Origin: Pyrrhoderma lamaoense
Taxonomy: Eukaryota; Basidiomycota; Agaricomycetes; Hymenochaetales; Hymenochaetaceae
DNA length: 64,000 nucleotides
NCBI GenBank assembly: GCA_002794735.1
Contig: NBAZ01000001.1
Coordinates: forward strand, 434,001 to 498,000
Direction: 5' to 3'
Shown here: positions 21,985 through 34,662 of the stretch, piece by piece
How positions within the stretch are numbered: position 1 is the stretch's first letter
How the letters are laid out: every line of letters starts with the position of its first letter
Made by a program: the position numbers and the translations under genes
Notes under the pieces: model-generated
The model's database searches: none
Told to the model about the DNA's origin: nothing
Seen by the model: only the letters and a program-made list of their open reading frames with translations

Positions 21985-24900
21985 CTAAAAGCAACGAAGA
22001 AAGTAGAATAAAGAAAGACAAGCAACAGAAATTATAAGGTACAGATAATAATTTTTTGATCGAATGTGAGAAACAACGTCGAGACTATATGGTGTGATGA
22101 TTTCAGAGAGTGGAGATATCGTTGCGAAAGTTTGATCTTCGGTGAAGGAAGAAAAGCACCTTGTCCATTGACCGCCTGATAGTCCGTGAGACTTATTTTC
22201 GTTGAGAAGTTTGTGTTCAAGATGCGCATACATGGCCCAAACATCAGAGATTGGCGGAGGTCCTTAGGGATCCATATGAGTAGATTATTTTGTCATTCCA
22301 GTCAACCATCCATTGTCGTTCATCCCACATTCTTTCATCTGAGTCAACATCTACATACCAAATTCGAATTACTCCATTCCGGATGTCGAAGCGAGTTTTA
22401 TGCATTTACTGTCAGACTTAGGGAGAAGATGATAGAGTTGAATTTACTTCAAGCTCAATTCGAAAGAAGAGTTGCCGGACGTTGCATTCCGTAGATAAAC
22501 GGCGTGGGAAAATGCAGAAGCAACCCACTTCCCATCAGGTGAGAAGCAGACACTCCAAGCTCCTTCCTTGGTTGTTTGACCGACTCTTTGACCAGACTCG
22601 GCGTCCCATATTAATATTTCGTTGAAGGACCCAGAGACAATACGTGATCCATCGTATGAATAATGAACGGAATCAACATAACTTGTGTGTCCTTGTAGCG
22701 TGCGAAATAATTCGCCGGTCGATAGATTCCAAATTTGGACAATTTTCGCCGTTCCGGAGGCAATCTTCTTGCCGTCAGGTGAATAAGCAAGTGACCTATG
22801 CTCAATGTCAGCTACGAGATCAGGGCCGGCCGATTCACCGCGTTTGATATTCTGCACTCGTATTTCGTTGCCTGAACGGAAGCAAGGTGCAGCCCATCGG
22901 GAGAAAATGCGACTGAGTGGACAAACGATGAACACTGGAGACAAGTGACGAGTATACCATTGATACTCCAGACTCTCACCGTGTTATCCCAAGAACCCGA
23001 GGCAAAATGAAAATTATCGCTTGAAAAGGCAACAGACCTGACCGATTTTGAGTGGCCTTTTAATTTCCTAATGCATTCACCACTTTCGAATCTCCACAAG
23101 CATACCGTCCCACCATCGGAGCCAGAAACAATGTATTCTCCATCTCTCGAGCACGCAATCACTCTTATTCCAGCCGAGTGTCCTTCAACATCAACCTCTT
23201 CTTCTACTCTTGCCACATCCCAAACTTTAATTGTACCATCCTCAGATCCAGAGGCAAAGGTCATTCCATCAGGTGCAAACGAGACAGACTTGACACGCTC
23301 GGTATGGCCTTTATACCTCTTCGGAGGTACATCACTGTCTTCCACATCCCACAGGAGCACTATACCGTCGATACTTCCCGACAGAATGTGTTTACCGTTC
23401 TGAGAATACGCAACCGAAATTACTCTGTAAATACTCTCTTCCTTGAACGTGCGCAACACCTTGCCAGTGGACACGTCCCAAATGCTCATTTCACCTGGGG
23501 AGCCAGAGCCGAAACAATATTCTTGCTGTCTACAGAAAAGTCGATACAATGAATACTACTTTTATCAGCCATGCGGGAAACGATAGTTCTGCTTTCGACA
23601 CTCCAAATGATGATTTCATCATTATCTGAGCACGATGAAAGATATCGACCATCGGGGGAGAACAATACAGACAACACTTTATCGGAATGCCCTCTCAACG
23701 GGTCTCCGACTGGAGTGCCATTCTCGGAATACCATAATCGAACGGTTTTGTCATCAGATCCAGATGCTATATATGTTCCGCAAGGGGAGAACGCGAAAGA
23801 TCTGAACCAATCTGAATGACTCACGAATTGGTTTTGAACAATTTCACCGCTAGTCGCATTCCACACAGTGATCTGGTCATACCAGTCTCCCGATGCGATG
23901 CGTTCTCCATCATTGAAAATGCAACACTGTAGACTGTAGCCCTTCATTTTGGAGCAGGCTAAGGAGAAGAATGCCGGCCTTTGTATCCCATACACAAACA
24001 CCGTCCTTAGATCCCGATGCAATGCGTGATCCATCTCGGGAATAAGAGATAGAATACACAGGGCTTCCAACGTCAATACTTAATATGTACGGTGTTTTTG
24101 CCCTCCTTCCAATATACTCAAACAGGAAATGGAAGGCGATTGCTTCGCGTAGTGCATAGCGACAATGGAAGTGTGCTTCATGATGGGAAGGAATGACATA
24201 TAGATATGTGGGACGCTCTGGGACATCGGATATAGAAATGCGTTGATTTGATCCGAGCATCGGCTAGGAAGTTTGTAAGTTCTGTATGTTCTGTCTATAC
24301 TGACGTAAGTAACAATACGAATACCAATCGATTTTAGTAACTTACCTCTAGCCATTCGAGTGCATTCGCTAGTTCTGACAGTCCATATGCATACAGCATC
24401 CCAGTTAGACTGAGGACTTCGATCCAAAACAACAATCGGGTAAGAGCGAAATACTCTAAATGATTTGATAGCTTATTCGAATATGAAACGTCCCGTAGAT
24501 GAGATGCCCAATGGAGACAAGAATACAGTAGCGAAGAGGAATATTGGCACTTATTCGCTCCTCAAGATCTTGCACGTCTGAATTTCGTTCGAATGATGTC
24601 TCCAGACTACATATGTTGAACTTCAGCTCACGCTTCATCACCTCAAAGCAGTGCGACGTGATATTTCCTTAGCTCTGTCAGGATTAATGTACCATCTTCT
24701 TCCTACGCACTCGTGTGACGTGAGGTAGTCGTGTAGAGAGGTATGATGGATTCGAATTGGTTCACCTGGCTTATACATGACCAAAGACTGGAGATGATTC
24801 AGTATGTCTTCTGTTGCTCCTCTCTCCATTCCAAGAATTTCATCTATCACATTGTCTGCGAGTGTTTCTTTTCCAAACAGGATAAGTGAAAAAATGCTTG

Positions 24901-27235
24901 TAAACTGATCCTTTGTCAATACATCATTCCAATCGATCGAGTTTCAAGTACTGTATCGTATAGATAGTACAGACTAGCACTTAGCTTCGTCATGTCCTTT
25001 AATAGCTCCTTCAGATGTTCAAATACGCGCCCTCTCTTTTGTGCAATGAATCTAACTGCTGTCGCTGCCCATATGAACAAGCCATCAGCAGCATCTCCTA
25101 GGCACTGCATATTCTCATCCCATGGCCAGTCCTGTGGCACGATAATACGCTATCTTCCCTCAGCGCATTCATCTCGTGTTTAATGAATGCAAGTACATCA
25201 TCCTTGTTGTGTTGTAATTCCTTGTGTATATGGGGGGCTGGTGAAGATAATAGGGAAGCAATACCTCCTTCAGGTCTGCTTGTGACGAGAAAGCGGAAAC
25301 AAGATGGCAATGTACGAATCTTCTCTTTGAGAAAGACAGAGATCTGCCTCTGTGCATCGATGTCCCACACTCATCGAGGGCGTCAAGGACAATCAGGATT
25401 GGGTATCGTATATCCTCTCCTGCTGCAGTCTGCAGTGGTTCATGTAGAAGATTTCTGTATAATATGTCTGTCAGAAGGGAAACGTAATCCCTGGTTTTTA
25501 CTGAGATACTCCTTGTTAGACTTTGCTATAATCGGACTGATGCAAGCCAAATTGTATGCAAGTGTCTGTATCACAGTGTTGAGAATAGTGTTTTCTGCGT
25601 TACTTGGGTCTGATTTTCCTCTGACGAAGAATATGTATGCTCCGAGTTGCCCCTTCTCTTCAAATATCTGCGCTACCGTCCTCGCTATCGTACTCTTCCC
25701 CGTTCCTGCCAATCCCGTAAGCAAGAACAGGTTAGGCTGGCTTAGATCTTCAACCCAGGATTGGATTATTTGCAATTCATCGACACGGGTATTATTAAGA
25801 CACCTTGATCGATTTGCTTCTAGACCAGTCACCTCTATAGGCTGAAGTTTGTACTTCAACTCTGAAAGATTGTTAGCTATATTGTGTGTTTCTAAGTATT
25901 ATCATCCTACCTTCGAGTAATTTCGTTCTTTCATCCTTGTCCATTCTTCCGCGTATATCAGCAACAATTTTCCGTGTGATATTTGCATCTACAGATGTTT
26001 GAATACCGATGGCTTGCCCCATATCCTTCACTAGTTCTTCTAGATTCCTCTTGAATTCCTCTATTTCTCCCTTTTCCTTCCATTGAACAAGACGTCCTGT
26101 AAATGTAGTTAAGATCATACACAGCTTTGATTTTATAGTAACTCGTACCAAGGAATGTGTGTTGCACATATCCCTGGATGAAAATACTGCACTGGGTGAC
26201 AAAGTCTAGGAATCGAGTTTTATTAGCAGTAAGATAATCGATTGGATCATGGATCTCTCTCATTTCTATAATTATCTCAAGCGCTTTTTCAAAAGAGAGT
26301 TTCAAATCCGTTATCTCTTTATCCAATTTCACTTGTTTTGAGATACCCTGTTGGTTTATTTATATATTAGAACAGCTCAGAGACATCTGCAGTTTGACAC
26401 ACCTTGTACGGTATTGTCAGAATCTTTACAACCACTTCTAAATAAGAATGTAGCTTTTAAAAATGATTAACGGAGTAACGATGTCATCAACGTAATCAAC
26501 GTACATTAGCTAACTGATCTATCACTTCCACTACCCCATCAAAATAAGGGAGGACCTCTTCGAAGCGCTCGAGAAAAGTGTTTGCTTTTTCTATATCTTT
26601 TTCACGAAGAACCTGGCGAGATTTTCCATCGCAAGTCTAGCGACTTCTTCTGCATTTGATTCTTCGAGATGAAGGGAGATCGATCCTGTCACATCTGACT
26701 TCGGTTTATTCTCGGGATGAATGGCAGTCTCTGTCGTGAAACAGTTAGTAACAGTACCAATTCATTGAAAATGTGAATAAAACCGCACCTTTATCTTTAC
26801 TACGACGTTGCAGTTCATCTAGAGATAACTCCACACAGCCAGTACAGTAATCATCAACCTTGATTTTGATGGATAATTGCGACGATACACTCGAACATAA
26901 TCTTGTCCAATGACTGAGAATCTGACGTAGTCTGAGCAGTAGAAGGATCAAGACTCACATGGGGAAATGACCATTCCACTCGACCTCTGACACAGACTTT
27001 GCCTTCATAGCTTTTCCGATCTGTTGAATAACATTATTTATCGAAAGCTCTATAAGGAAATTCGACTCTTTCTTGAAAATCTCTCTAGACCGTCTAGTTG
27101 ATAGACATTCGTCCCAAAGATCCGTGACCTTAGCATTTGATACTGGCCGTAATAAATGTTGACAGATGAGTTACTATGGATAGTGGTATAGAGATCATCC
27201 GTACCTCTCAGAATGAAGTACTTGCTGGTAGACAT
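21985..27235 (-). pseudogene. NLR-like receptor copy D, heavily frame-broken
   Basis: Fourth paralogue, running from an ATG at 27,235 to a stop at 21,985. All parts are recognisable: the C2-like start (27,235 to about 26,600), helical linker (about 25,920-26,480), NACHT with P-loop GLAGTGKST near 25,700 and LVTSRPEGG near 25,280, WD40 repeats (about 22,300-24,200) and a hydrophobic tail ending CLSLFYFLRCF. Reading phase changes at least a dozen times, including near 26,615, 25,470 (one base gained), 25,360, 25,150, 24,945, 24,655, 24,545, 23,915, 23,510, 22,880, 22,450 and 22,170. This is many more breaks than in the other copies, and one is an insertion, so D is the best candidate for a real pseudogene. 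The break near 24,545 is shared with copy C. Confidence 0.8.
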
Positions 27236-28384
27236 CAAGTAGCAATACTAAAGGTTATGCGTTAGGCCAAGATACACTCGGGCGACTCGAAGAACCAGGA
27301 TTCGTCCTTCTCGAGCTGCCTTGTCGTATAAGGCTGCATGTGTATATCACCAGTAGAACTGGATTCAGACCAACCATTATTATGTCTAATAATAACGTAA
27401 CAATATCAAGCACGTGGTGATCCCATCAAATCAGTGTATCGTATATGATAATGACCTGATTATACTCTATAGCGACCAAGTAGTCATAGAAGTACATACT
27501 CGTTACGAGCCATAATTAGACGGTTGTTTAATAGTGCATCTCTTAGTGATCATGAGTACAAGAAGTATAAATCAAGGCAATATAATACGAATCCTGTACA
27601 TTGAAAGGACTGCATTTGAAACAGTGTGAGTGCGCGTTGGGCCCTTCAAAGCATGATGCCAGGTTTTCGGACACATATATGCCTTATACACGAGCACTTT
27701 AATTGTATAATTTCTTGTTTATCTATTCAAACCCCCTTTGTTTGTTTGTCCTTGTTTAGTGCTATTATGAGACTCAGGGAGAGAGCCTTTTTTTCATTTG
27801 TCATGCTCAGTATACCGAAAGCCTCAGTGGAGTTTTGCTCAGTTCTGTGCACGACAGCCAGGTAGCTTAGTGATATCAGGCACTAGTATACAAGTGAGTT
27901 AATCAAGCGAGAAAATATCCAAAAGGCGATGTTGCTCATGATCTCCGGCATTTCTTTCGTATAACTAGCTGCAATATATACCAGTCAATTGATAGTATAT
28001 AGACTATGTTTTTCTATTATATTATGAAGCGTGGCACAGATTCCTTTTCTATTGGAATCGAGAGACTAGATGTGTAATAATACTGACTTACTAGTGAGTA
28101 ATTCTGGGAAATAAGATTCACATTTAAATAAAAGAAAGAAGAATAGAAAAATATCAATCTGTGATATAACAGACTTTCAGTATTGAGATTACTATTATTT
28201 ACTGTATCTGGTCCTTAAGAATACTGCTAATCTGGACCTACTATGGTGTGGAGCATATAAACATGGGACTATGTAGGGTATTCGATGGTCGGATATGAGG
28301 AGCCCTGTAAGTATAATCTTCTCAAGCGTCACAGTAGACACACCAGCTAGTAAACAATGAATTGAGAAGCTTCTCATTGAGTGT
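27236..28384 (-). other. 5' flank of NLR copy D and edge of the NLR array
   Basis: No gene is seen. On the - strand this is the promoter side of copy D, with CACGTG at 27,411-27,416 about 176 bases before the ATG and the TATA-like run just beyond. Similarity to the other spacers can be followed to about 27,960 (gcgagaaaatatccaaaa, a relative of the small inverted-repeat element). Beyond about 28,000 I recognise nothing until the LTR fragment at 28,385. Confidence 0.5.
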
Positions 28385-29150
28385 TGAGAACTTAATTTTA
28401 GGTCAGGGTTGGACCTTTTAGTCGTATTTAGTGGCGAGAAGCTGTAGTTTGAGATAAAAGTGTGTGTATTTCTGTCCACTCGGACGACTTGCAGTTTGGT
28501 CAGAGCGTTACAACCTCGTCCGGGCAGACTAATATGAAGCAGAGTAGTAGATGAGGAGTACAGAGGATTATTAGAGGGCTACCCGTGGAGGATGTATGGT
28601 AATTAGAAGTCAATTCCTCCACTATGGCCTCAAGTCTGGATGCACATATGTCAAAATGCGAGATAAAGGGTAGATACTAAGGAGTAGCATGGCTCCTAGG
28701 TGGATATAGCTGGACGAAAGGTTTAGGCTATCAGAAATGAGGGGGCCATGTAAATGAACTCAATCCTCAAGTAAGAATAGGAATTGAAGCTAGATAGTAA
28801 GAGAAATGGGCTGAAACGCGGCCGAGAGTTAGGAATTATAGTAATAATGGACTCTTCGTCCGAATGGTCAGAGAATACATACTTTTATCTCAAGCCATAA
28901 CTTTGGTTGGGCTCTATTTTATACGTTTCTACTCTTTCTACTGGTCTGTGAAGTCTCAGCGCGCCCCAAGGTCTCTATCTTTCTCTAGACTTCAGCCGAG
29001 TTCTTGGCACCCGGCCGAGGTCGTGTTTCTCGCTTTTAAGCCTTAAAACTGAGCCAGAGCGTCGTGTCCAGTGTAGTCAGACTCTTAACCTCAAGTCCTC
29101 GTCACTAAATACGACTAAAAGGTCTAGTCCTGATCTAAGTTAAGTTTTCA
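28385..29150. mobile_element. Rearranged LTR: inverted fragment joined to a direct fragment
   Basis: Bases 28,385 to about 28,855 match the LTR family of 6,829 and 14,143 in reverse orientation. They lack an internal piece of about 170 bp, and the LTR start is missing. From about 28,856 to 29,150 the sequence matches the last 290 bp of the same LTR in forward orientation, ending AGTTTTCA at 29,150. The two arms therefore form an imperfect inverted repeat that meets inside a shared gtcc/ggac motif. No clear target-site duplication is visible. This could be one insertion with an internal inversion, or two nested insertions. Confidence 0.7.
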
Positions 29151-30210
29151 CTGGTCTAGGCACAAGGGAAACTTATGATCATCTTTTCTCTCCCAAATCG
29201 TGTATTTTTTTAGGATGCTGATGATATACTATATTAGTGTATGATCAATGGGAAATTTTCAGGGATAGAAACAAAATAAGAAAATATATAAGTACTAGAA
29301 ATACAGTTTCCAACACGGAGTTTACCTGGTTGTTCATTATAAAGTGCCAAAAAAAATCAGACCGAAAAAACGGGAGGTCGTCTCGATAAAGGCAAGATGT
29401 TAAAGTTTATCTCATTGATCATTAGCGTCAGTCGCATGAACAAAGAAAGGGAGTATGATGGTGAGAAGTGTATAAATGGGTAAACTACATGTACAACAAT
29501 ACAACAGATGCCAATAAAAATAATTCAACATGGAAGATACGGGAGATATTGATTCAAGAAGCAAGAGTGTAAATGTAATAGGAAAGAAGAAATAATGATA
29601 ATAACAAGATGAATCATTAGTAATGCAATAATATGAAAGTTTCCGTGATGAGGTGAGTCCATCCAATAGTCATTAACTATAATTATTTGACACAGGAATA
29701 AGGTAGTCATGTCTTCATATCGTAGTATATAGTTTATAATGCGGTCTTATGAGAGAGTTTCCGTTATCGTCGTTCGAGTTGTCAGTTTGTCTAATCATGT
29801 AAAGGATCGTATGGGACGTAGACCTGTAATTAACGCAAAGGGGAAAAGAAAGAAAGAAAGAGGATGCTACCAGAGCTTCCGCTAGTAACATCCCTTCACT
29901 CATCAGTAAAACTGAAATCCGTATTTTTAAAAAAGAGAAAGAAGAGGAGAGGGTATTGAACAATCAAGGAAAGTAGCAAAATGATTACTCACTTTGTTCA
30001 CCTGCACCTCACTCCTCTCAATGCAGTCAACATCCGTTGATGAACGCTTCATCTTCCTAGCGTTCAATTTCAAATCAACATCACACTATTAATATGATAA
30101 TTCCAATTTCAGATACGGATATTTGTACGATGTGGGGGAGTATGGTGTAACGCATGAGGCGCAAGGCGTAAGACGCACGCGCAAAGAACCAAACATAATG
30201 TATAAAAAAA
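29151..30210. other. Intergenic, no supported feature
   Basis: Only short AT-rich frames of low-complexity composition are present. I see no conserved protein motif, RNA gene or repeat that I can support. It marks the transition from the receptor array to the conventional gene arm. Confidence 0.4.
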
Positions 30211-31716
30211 TCAAGAACAGTAATAGTAAGCCTGCTGTCCTTCTCGGAGTTTCGCTAACGCGGGATTAACAACAAATCCACTTGCCGGAATGATATTATT
30301 ATTATTTATAGGTGTATCTGGTCCTTGAGAAGATACCGCTGTACTGGCTATGCTCGTCAACCCAGGTATACCTGTGTGCATAGGCGCTGGTTGGAAGCAG
30401 CGATAGAGCTTGAGGTAGAGTTATTCATAGTTTCTGAGAGTCCGTAGACTGGCATCTGAAGACCATTGGCGCTCGGATTCGTGGTTACGGGATTTGAAGG
30501 CTGCACATACGAAAGCCGAGTGGCTTGTGGGGATGGATAAGATACCGCATGATGGTCGATTTCGGGCGCAGAGGAGTCGGCGCCATCCGAAGTGAGGTCG
30601 CGGGTATGTGGCGTTGCATCGACGAGCTGCGAGTTAGCCGTGGCGGCAGAGCATCGGCGGTTACAACACCTCCGTGCAGTAAAGTGTTATCCTGCTGGGT
30701 TTGATAACTGTATTGGGGATGAGGTGTATGAACATGGCGCTGATGTGGGATATTTAGCGACTGTAACGGGTTTAGAAGGGAGTTGTGAACCGCTTCGTAT
30801 GTATCATTTGATACTTCGGGGCGCAAGTTCGAAGAACGATCCATTGGAGGTGTTGGGACTTCAATCACCATCTGGTGCTGTTGTTGCTGATGATGATACT
30901 GTGTAATTGCAAACCATGAGTTGAGCTCGTACTAGGATGTGTGGAAGAAGCACTTGTATACGCTTCATCCCAATTTGCATTGATTCCATAATCCTCACTA
31001 TCACCGTCATCATCAATATCGTTGAGTTCATCAGTCAAAATGAACCCTTGATTATTAGTATTCTGCGCCTCAGCGGCTTTCAATAACTCCTCCTGCTCCG
31101 CTTCCCACTTGCTGATCGCACGTTCTCGCTCAGCGAAAACCGACCATCGACACGCCTCCGAATAGTCATTCTCCTTTGAGCAGATACCATATTCCTGAGA
31201 TACAGTCTATTCATCCAAAGAGAAATAGAATAAAAATCAATCAGTAAGAATCACAAATCTCATTTTTATCTAGGTAAACTAGGGAAAAGGATGTGTGAAT
31301 CAAGTTTTTAACTTACTGTTCCGCCGACGGATAATCCGTTGCAGGCCTCCTAGGCGTCCTCGGTGGGCTCGTTGGACTATTAGAGATTTCTACAGGCTTC
31401 CTCGCTTGAATTGACCTCCAATGTAGCTTCGATGCTCGTCCAATGTCTACTTGCAAACCCAAGTTCTTCGCCCGTCGCTTCCCAGTACACTCCTCTGCAG
31501 GAGGCTTCCCATCGTTCATCTGCTTCGTCTTATCCACCAAGTTGTCGAATACATGCCGAATACGAGTGGAGAACGGGAGTAGGATGTGGCGAACGGGTAA
31601 GGATATTTCTTGACAGGTTCGTATCGGACTGGCGAATATGGCGGGATCGTACTCTGTGAGGAGCCGAAGGAAGATTTCAAGGAGTTCTCGTACGATGTGC
31701 TCATTGTGTTGCTTGA
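30211..31716 (-). CDS. Unrecognised Ser/Pro/Gln/His-rich protein
   Basis: I do not recognise the family. A - strand gene probably starts near 31,704-31,716 and ends at the TGA at 30,211-30,213 (last residues KLREGQQAYYYCS). The start region has a short Ser/Tyr/Pro-rich reading (MSTSYENSLK...). Next comes a basic segment with TPPRTPRRPA (possible phosphorylation sites), then an intron of about 118 nt, then an acidic helical stretch (ERERAISKWEAEQEELLKAA, then DDDGDSED). The rest is a long low-complexity tail rich in H, Q, S, T and P. The reading frame must be changed by one base near 30,905, 30,648 and 30,392, each time as if one base were lost, and the phase at the exon 1 border is also unresolved. 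Composition suggests a regulatory, perhaps nuclear, protein, but that is a guess. Confidence 0.5.
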
Positions 31717-33558
31717 GTTAATGTTTCCAGGTTGAGGTCCTTAGACGAAGGTATAAAACCACCACTTATAGTGCTATGTGACTCCAAGTTTGCTTTTTTT
31801 TTGCTTAAAAAGCCAAAGTACAATTAAACAGAGAAACAGGTAGTATAGACGAGTAAAACCAAGAGAGGGGTATTAAAAGCAGTAGTGCCTAGTATTAGAT
31901 GGATAGGCAAAGGACACAGCTAGAGCCAACGTAACGAGGAAACACAAGACAACGAGAGAGCAAAGGAGCCAGATACAACTAAGAGAGGTCGCCGAGATCC
32001 ACTGTGGCTTATAGGAGTTATATTATATCTAGACTAGATATATAAGTTTCTATTTTTGCCTACTGAGCTTGATGTGAGAAAACGGTTTTGGAAAGGTCTG
32101 CGAGACCTCAGCTCAGAGGGAAGTCGGGATAACCGTGGATGGCCCGCGGAGAGGAAAAGGAGAGGAGAGTGGGACGGCGACTATACGAGTCAAACGAAAT
32201 GGAGTAACGCCGATTATATATGAGGAGGTGGACTTTGACATGTATCGAGTTGCAAGTCTAGCTTATAATGAGGCGTACCTCACCCTCCGTCCCATACATT
32301 CTTGGTTAGTTTGTGGCAACCATATTTCCTTTTTTTGATTTTAAGTTGTTTCGATTGTCGTTGATAGCGGGTTTACATTGCAAGTCCCTGATGATGTGTT
32401 ATAAGGTGGCAACATACCACTCCGTGACCAGTATTAATCTGTTATTTCTAAGGGAAGAGAAAGGAGAGGTACAAGTTATTAAGTAGGCCGTGCGGCGTAA
32501 GGAGCAAAACTGCCTCGCTTCTCGTAATTATACGTGTATCTATTTTTGACCTATATAATACAACCATCCTCAGATATTTTTGTTCAATACAGATTACGTA
32601 GAAGTGTCTTTGACGTATGATTATGATCTGTTTAAGTTAGTACAGTAGCTTATAGCAGATATCAGCAAGTGCTTGAGTATGAAACAGTTCCTCAATGAGG
32701 GAAATTTGTTGCGACGAAAGATTGAAAAGGATGTTAGATCAAGTATATGTAAAATTGATAGCATTGCAAAATTCAGTACAAGTGCTTAGGCAGTGAAGGC
32801 TGAGCTGAGCTGATACTCGGATGCAATACCATACCGAATGTAATTGTCCGTGCTCAATGATAACCAAATTTCACAGTGTATCAATAGAAAGAAGATACCG
32901 ATGAGAGTCTAGTATCACGCAAGACATTTACTAAGATCGGTAAGGGAGAAGATGGTACAAGCTAACGAGATAGCTTCCTCACCGTTGAAAACCGCAAAGT
33001 TGAACTTTCACGTCTCTGAAAATAAAGAGAGGGCGAAAGTGCTCTATAACGTAATTCAAAAAAATCAAATGAAGCTGCGCTAAATAACTATATATGGACA
33101 ATTGCGAACAAATGATCTACGGATAGATGGACGTTTTTAGTTCCTAAACCCGACATTTTTAGTTGTAGAATTTTTTTTAAAGCACTTACTTAGTCGAGGT
33201 ATACGGGTGGCGGGTGGCGACCGATCCCGACCAACTTCCCTACCTCTTTACCTTTTACTTGCTTAACTTGCTTTTTTTATCTTTACATACAGGGACGGGG
33301 CCGAATTGAAAGAAAAAAACAGTTTATCCTAGCCACCTATTGTAATTCATCCTGCGCTATTTGAAACTTTAGCTCAGAACGAGCATCCCGAGGGTGAAGG
33401 CTGATATTTCTAAACGCCGAGGGGGGGCAACAAATTCTCGTCAAACCCGGTTTACTTCAATTTATCGTCGTACATCACCATATGGAGGGCTCGATATAGT
33501 GATTTGTCTAATTAGAAACTTGCAAATCCGAGCTCGAATATAAGGAAAAGGAGAAGGG
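31717..33558. other. Intergenic between divergent genes
   Basis: About 1.8 kb without a supported gene. It holds the promoter sides of the unknown - strand gene and of RPA12. Reading frames are short, and I saw no TE protein, tRNA or inverted repeat. Confidence 0.4.
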
Positions 33559-34269
33559 ATGTCTAAAACGGCTCATAAAATTGGTATGATTTCTGCATAA
33601 TATATGATGACTTTGTGGCTAACACTACTATGCTATCAATTTGAAGGCGCTCTCTTGTTTTGCCCTGATTGCGGGACACTACTTGACTTGCCTTCAGCTG
33701 ACGCTGATGTGATTCCCTGTGAACAATGTGGCTTTACGGAGAAGGCTTCAGGTATGCATATATTGGTGTCTTCCACCCAAACTCAAGCTGTAACTGATCG
33801 AATGCGCGTCTGTATGACTTTGCAGCGTACGAAAATATTGTGATTACCACTCGTTCACACCCAGACGCGTTCCCGTCTGCGTTGCGCCAGAAACGGAAGA
33901 CGCAGACTAAAATACATGAAAGCAGTGAAACTCGTATGATTGTAAGACTTCATTCATTATTTCCTCCGTGTGGCTTGTGTATGCTCAAACTTGTTGGGAT
34001 GTACAAGGTAACAGAGCAATGTCCAAATTGCGGCTACCATGAGGCGTATTCAGAAGAGAAGCAGGTAAGTCTATTATGCGACTGACATCGGATGTGGTCC
34101 GAGTCTGTATCGTGTCCCATATGTAACATTCTTATTAGATGCGCAGCGCGGACGAGGGATCAACTATTCTATATACTGTGAGTACTTAGACATCAGCAAG
34201 AAGACGCATCATCACTGACACGTTTTTCAGTGTGTATCATGTAGATACGGCTGGCGTCTGAATAATTAG
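33559..34269 (+). CDS. RPA12: DNA-directed RNA polymerase I subunit RPA12 (A12.2)
   Basis: Small zinc-binding subunit of RNA polymerase I, acting in the nucleolus in rRNA transcript cleavage and termination. I place six exons: 33559-33583, 33647-33751, 33826-33941, 34008-34064, 34139-34177, 34231-34269. All are GT-AG with matching phase, giving 126 residues, the usual family length of about 125. The N-terminal zinc ribbon is CPDCGTLL...CEQCGF. The C-terminal TFIIS-like ribbon is CPNCGYHEA, then QMRSADEGST with the RSADE active hairpin, then CVSCRYGW. The first exon is only 25 nt and the two last exons 39 nt each, so simple open-frame searches miss the ends. No frame break is seen. The ATG is chosen because MSKTAHKIG joins exactly to ALLFCPDCG. 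Confidence 0.93.
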
Positions 34270-34662
34270 GGATGCGAACTCATCCCGAGAAGAGTCTGTT
34301 CGACGTTTCACAAAAAAATTATGGTTCTGTAATTTTGTCTGTCCATTCAGACGAACGTCGAGTCCGGGGGCGGATTAGAGAACAGTGTATTACATGCAAT
34401 AGGAAAACAACGAGAGAAGGGTTATACGTATACACCAACAGAACAAAACAAAGCAACAATGCCGAATCCCCGAGTACGCTTGCCAGTGAAGCGACTGCGA
34501 GCTCGCGCGCAGGTAGAGTAGCTTTTGGGAGCCTGTGATTTATAGGTAGTAGACACGAATAGCGTATGATTATTTAGCGAACAAGATAAATATTTGGGAC
34601 CATTTGCAAAGGAAGCAGTAAATTAGTGAAATGATGTGACAGCAGGAAGGCGCCATGTTTGC
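34270..34662. other. Convergent intergenic region
   Basis: This lies between the stop of RPA12 and the stop of the small - strand membrane protein gene. Only short frames are present and nothing is supported. It probably contains both 3' ends. Confidence 0.4.

Noticed and set aside
937..27235. Decay of receptors by repeat-induced point mutation
   Set aside because: The differences that break the copies are one-base length changes. I saw no excess of C-to-T stop codons by eye, though a full dinucleotide count was not possible.
30592..30906. + strand open frame of 104 codons
   Set aside because: It is the antisense of the low-complexity His/Gln/Ser region of the - strand gene.
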